Position numbers and translations under genes: made by a program. Shown here piece by piece: positions 59,702-64,000 of a stretch of 64,000 nucleotides of DNA (positions are counted from its first letter, which is position 1; the number at the start of each line of letters is the position of its first letter). The notes below the pieces were generated by a model. It worked only from the letters and a program-made list of their open reading frames with translations. It had not been told where the DNA came from and made no database searches. The stretch lies in the NCBI GenBank assembly GCA_905182985.1, contig CAJJDN010000039.1, positions 540,434-604,433 on the forward strand, written 5' to 3'. The stretch comes from Paramecium sonneborni. Its lineage: Eukaryota; Ciliophora; Oligohymenophorea; Peniculida; Parameciidae.

Positions 59702-60616
59702 ATGCTTTAAATACAACAACTTTGTGAGGATTCAGGTTTATCTTGTGGAAGAGGAATTTTCATTGGAATTTATTCTGGACTTATTTTTGCTATTTCAATC
59801 TATTGTTTAATAAAACTTTATGGATTTATGGGCAGAATTTCATATGAAATGATACCTTTGACTACTTGTGCCATTCAATCTTGTTTGCATTTTATAAATG
59901 ACATCTTTTTAGTTACTAATTCTTTATAAATTGTTATAATTTACTTCTGTTTACAAACTTTTATATTGATATCTCAAAGCTTTTTCCATTTATACTACAA
60001 ATTGACGTATTCAAAAGAAGAGTTTTAAAGTTATAGATTAAAATAAAAATACAGCTTAATAATATTTTATATCGTATTCACATCAATCATAATATTATAT
60101 CTGATTTAAATAGATGATGAAAATTGTTACGATTATTTTGATGTTGCATTGGCAATCTAACTTCTGATAATTTTGTTTAGTGTTCTCATATCAATACTTT
60201 ATGGTTAAAAATTAAAGGAAGAAATGAATAAACATGAAACAACAAATGTGACAAAAATAGCAAATTATTAAACTACAGCTGTGCAGTTAGTTTTAAGTAT
60301 ATCTGCAATTTTAGAATTTGTAATGTCAATTTTATCGCTAACTACATTTAATGGATTGTTTTGTAATTTACCATTAAATAATATAAATGATGCAGGATTT
60401 ACACCAGGAGAGAATGTTTACTTAACATTCTTTTCAATGATAGAAATGACCCCTTGTATATTAGTTCCTATAATTTTTTTTTATTTACCTTAAATACCTT
60501 AATAATAGAGTCAATAAAATGAGTTTAATTTAGATGATACATTTTTATAACATTCAACAAGATAGTCAATGGATTTTAGTGGATTAATAAATATGTCTAT
60601 TGATTAAAAATAATGA
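59702..60616 (+). CDS. Seven-helix membrane protein (THH1/TOM1-like)
   Basis: Single exon of 304 residues, MLQIQQLCEDSGLSCGRGIF to TGA at 60614-60616, starting 39 nt after the HMG gene. Seven hydrophobic helices: IYSGLIFAISIYCLIKLY, IVIIYFCLQTFILISQSFF, YSLIIFYIVFTSIIILYL, IQLLIILFSVLISILYG, LVLSISAILEFVMSILSL, CILVPIIFFYLP and the one after MIPLTTCAIQSCLHFIND. The N-terminus is short and the tail Gln/Ser-rich. The pattern resembles THH1/TOM1/TOM3 and related GPCR-like proteins, but no diagnostic motif decides it. Confidence 0.66.
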
Positions 60617-60677
60617 AATTAATTAAACTCTTTTATATATATAAAATATATTAAGAGTTTTTGTGTATAAAAAAAAA

Positions 60678-60686
60678 TTGGCGCAA
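60678..60686 (+). promoter_or_regulatory. E2F-like site upstream of MCM4
   Basis: TTGGCGCAA lies 22 nt before the MCM4 start codon, within otherwise nearly pure A/T. It matches the E2F/DP core TTSSCGC (here TTGGCGC), and on the minus strand the sequence is TTGCGCCAA. MCM genes are classic E2F targets in animals and plants. Function in this species is inferred. Confidence 0.45.
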
Positions 60687-60708
60687 TATAATTAATAATT
60701 AATTTAAA

Positions 60709-63170
<2,462 letters not shown>

Positions 63171-63217
63171 TTTATATTATGTAATTTTATATAATATTAT
63201 TTTTTTTTAATTAACAG

Positions 63218-64000
63218 ATGGACTCTCCTTTAAAAGATATGACTGGAACGATTGTTAATAAGTAAAATATATATTAATTAGACAATATAAACTTATAAAG
63301 AAATTAGGAGCTGGAGCTTTTGGTGAAATTTATTCTTCATAATCAAATGGATTAGAGTATGCTATAAAAATAGAGAAATCTGATTCAAAACATCCATAAT
63401 TAGAATTTGAATCAAAATTATATCATTATTTGAATAATCATAATGGATAAGGAATTCCGAAATATTATGGCTATTATTCGCAAGATGGTTATAATTTTTT
63501 AGTAATGGAATTACTTGGTTAATCACTTGAGGATCTCTTTTCTGAAAACGATCGTATTTTTACTTTACAAACTGTATGTGTTTTAGGAATTTAAATGTTA
63601 GAATGCATAGAATTCTTACATAGCAAATAATTCATTCATCGAGATATTAAGCCAGATAATTTTTTAATGGGTAAGGCTTAAAAAGATAGAGTATATTTGG
63701 TTGACTATGGATTAGCCAAAAGATATATTTCAAAAGATCTTCATATCCCTTATAAAGATAACAAAGCTTTAACTGGAACTGCTAGATATGCCTCTATTAA
63801 TACACATCTTGGTATAGAATAATCTAGGAGAGACGATCTAGAATCTTTAGCTTATGTTTTAATGTATTTTTTAAGAGGATCTCTTCCTTGGTAAAATTTA
63901 AGAGCAAATAATTAAAAAGAAAAATATGATAGAATTATGGAAAAAAAACTAGCCACATCTTCAGAAACCTTATGTAAAAATTACCCTTCTTAATTGTTAT
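63218..64000 (+). CDS. Casein kinase 1-family kinase (partial, 3' end off window)
   Basis: [15 protein letters not shown], a 20-nt intron (gtaaaatatatattaattag), then [139 protein letters not shown] and [13 protein letters not shown] are diagnostic of casein kinase 1. The DFG motif is DYG (63703-63711). CK1 kinases are constitutively active Ser/Thr kinases of the cytosol, nucleus and cilia. Continues past base 64000, so the tail is unseen. Confidence 0.92.

Overview
The window looks like macronuclear DNA of a ciliate, most probably a Paramecium species. In every long coding stretch TAA and TAG fall where glutamine is expected and only TGA ends genes. Nearly all introns are 18-35 nt, run GT...AG, and show up as small frame jumps. 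Genes are packed on both strands with gaps often under 100 nt, and the sequence is very A+T rich. Almost every gene here is invisible to a standard-code ORF search, so the coordinates below come from manual reading with TAA/TAG=Q and hand-placed introns. Start codons and a few intron borders are therefore uncertain by some tens of bases.

Layout. 0-9.5 kb: 5' end of an axonemal dynein heavy chain (runs off the left edge), a serine hydrolase, a CDPK-like kinase with an altered DFG motif, a TMEM198-like membrane protein, an EF-hand protein and an importin-alpha-like ARM protein. 9.5-20 kb: a basic hypothetical protein, an apparent ARM-repeat pseudogene, coiled-coil proteins, a PLD6/Zucchini-like phospholipase-D protein, a roadblock dynein light chain, a COPI-associated-type membrane protein, RABL2 and a small HTH-like protein. 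20-25 kb: a cysteine-rich surface-type protein, a 7TM protein, a Tyr/Pro/Gln-rich EF-hand protein and TCTP. 25.8-33 kb: two tandem paralogous hybrid histidine-kinase-like genes that have lost their catalytic residues. 33-43.7 kb: an ABHD17-like hydrolase, a CFAP97-like protein, an HPR/FASTK-like helical-repeat protein, a membrane RING protein, a small GRDTYI-repeat protein, TMEM231, and an ALBA-domain protein with about 70 Arg-Asp-Asn-type tripeptides. 43.8-55 kb: a MYND-kinase fusion, a Myb/SANT protein, SmG, a full-length ABCA transporter, an ATG1/ULK-like kinase. 54.8-64 kb: choline/ethanolamine kinase, a cyclophilin fused to a degenerate fructose-bisphosphatase-like domain, a secreted LamG-like protein, an HMG-box protein, a 7TM protein, MCM4 with an E2F-like site just upstream, and the start of a casein kinase 1.

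There is no operon logic: neighbours are mostly unrelated, as is usual in Paramecium. Several genes belong to cilia (dynein heavy chain, roadblock, RABL2, TMEM231, CFAP97-like). The most unusual items are the paired dead histidine kinases (H-box His, N-box Asn, G1 box and receiver Asp all lost), the cyclophilin/FBPase-like fusion, the ALBA-RDN repeat protein and the MYND-Aurora-type kinase.
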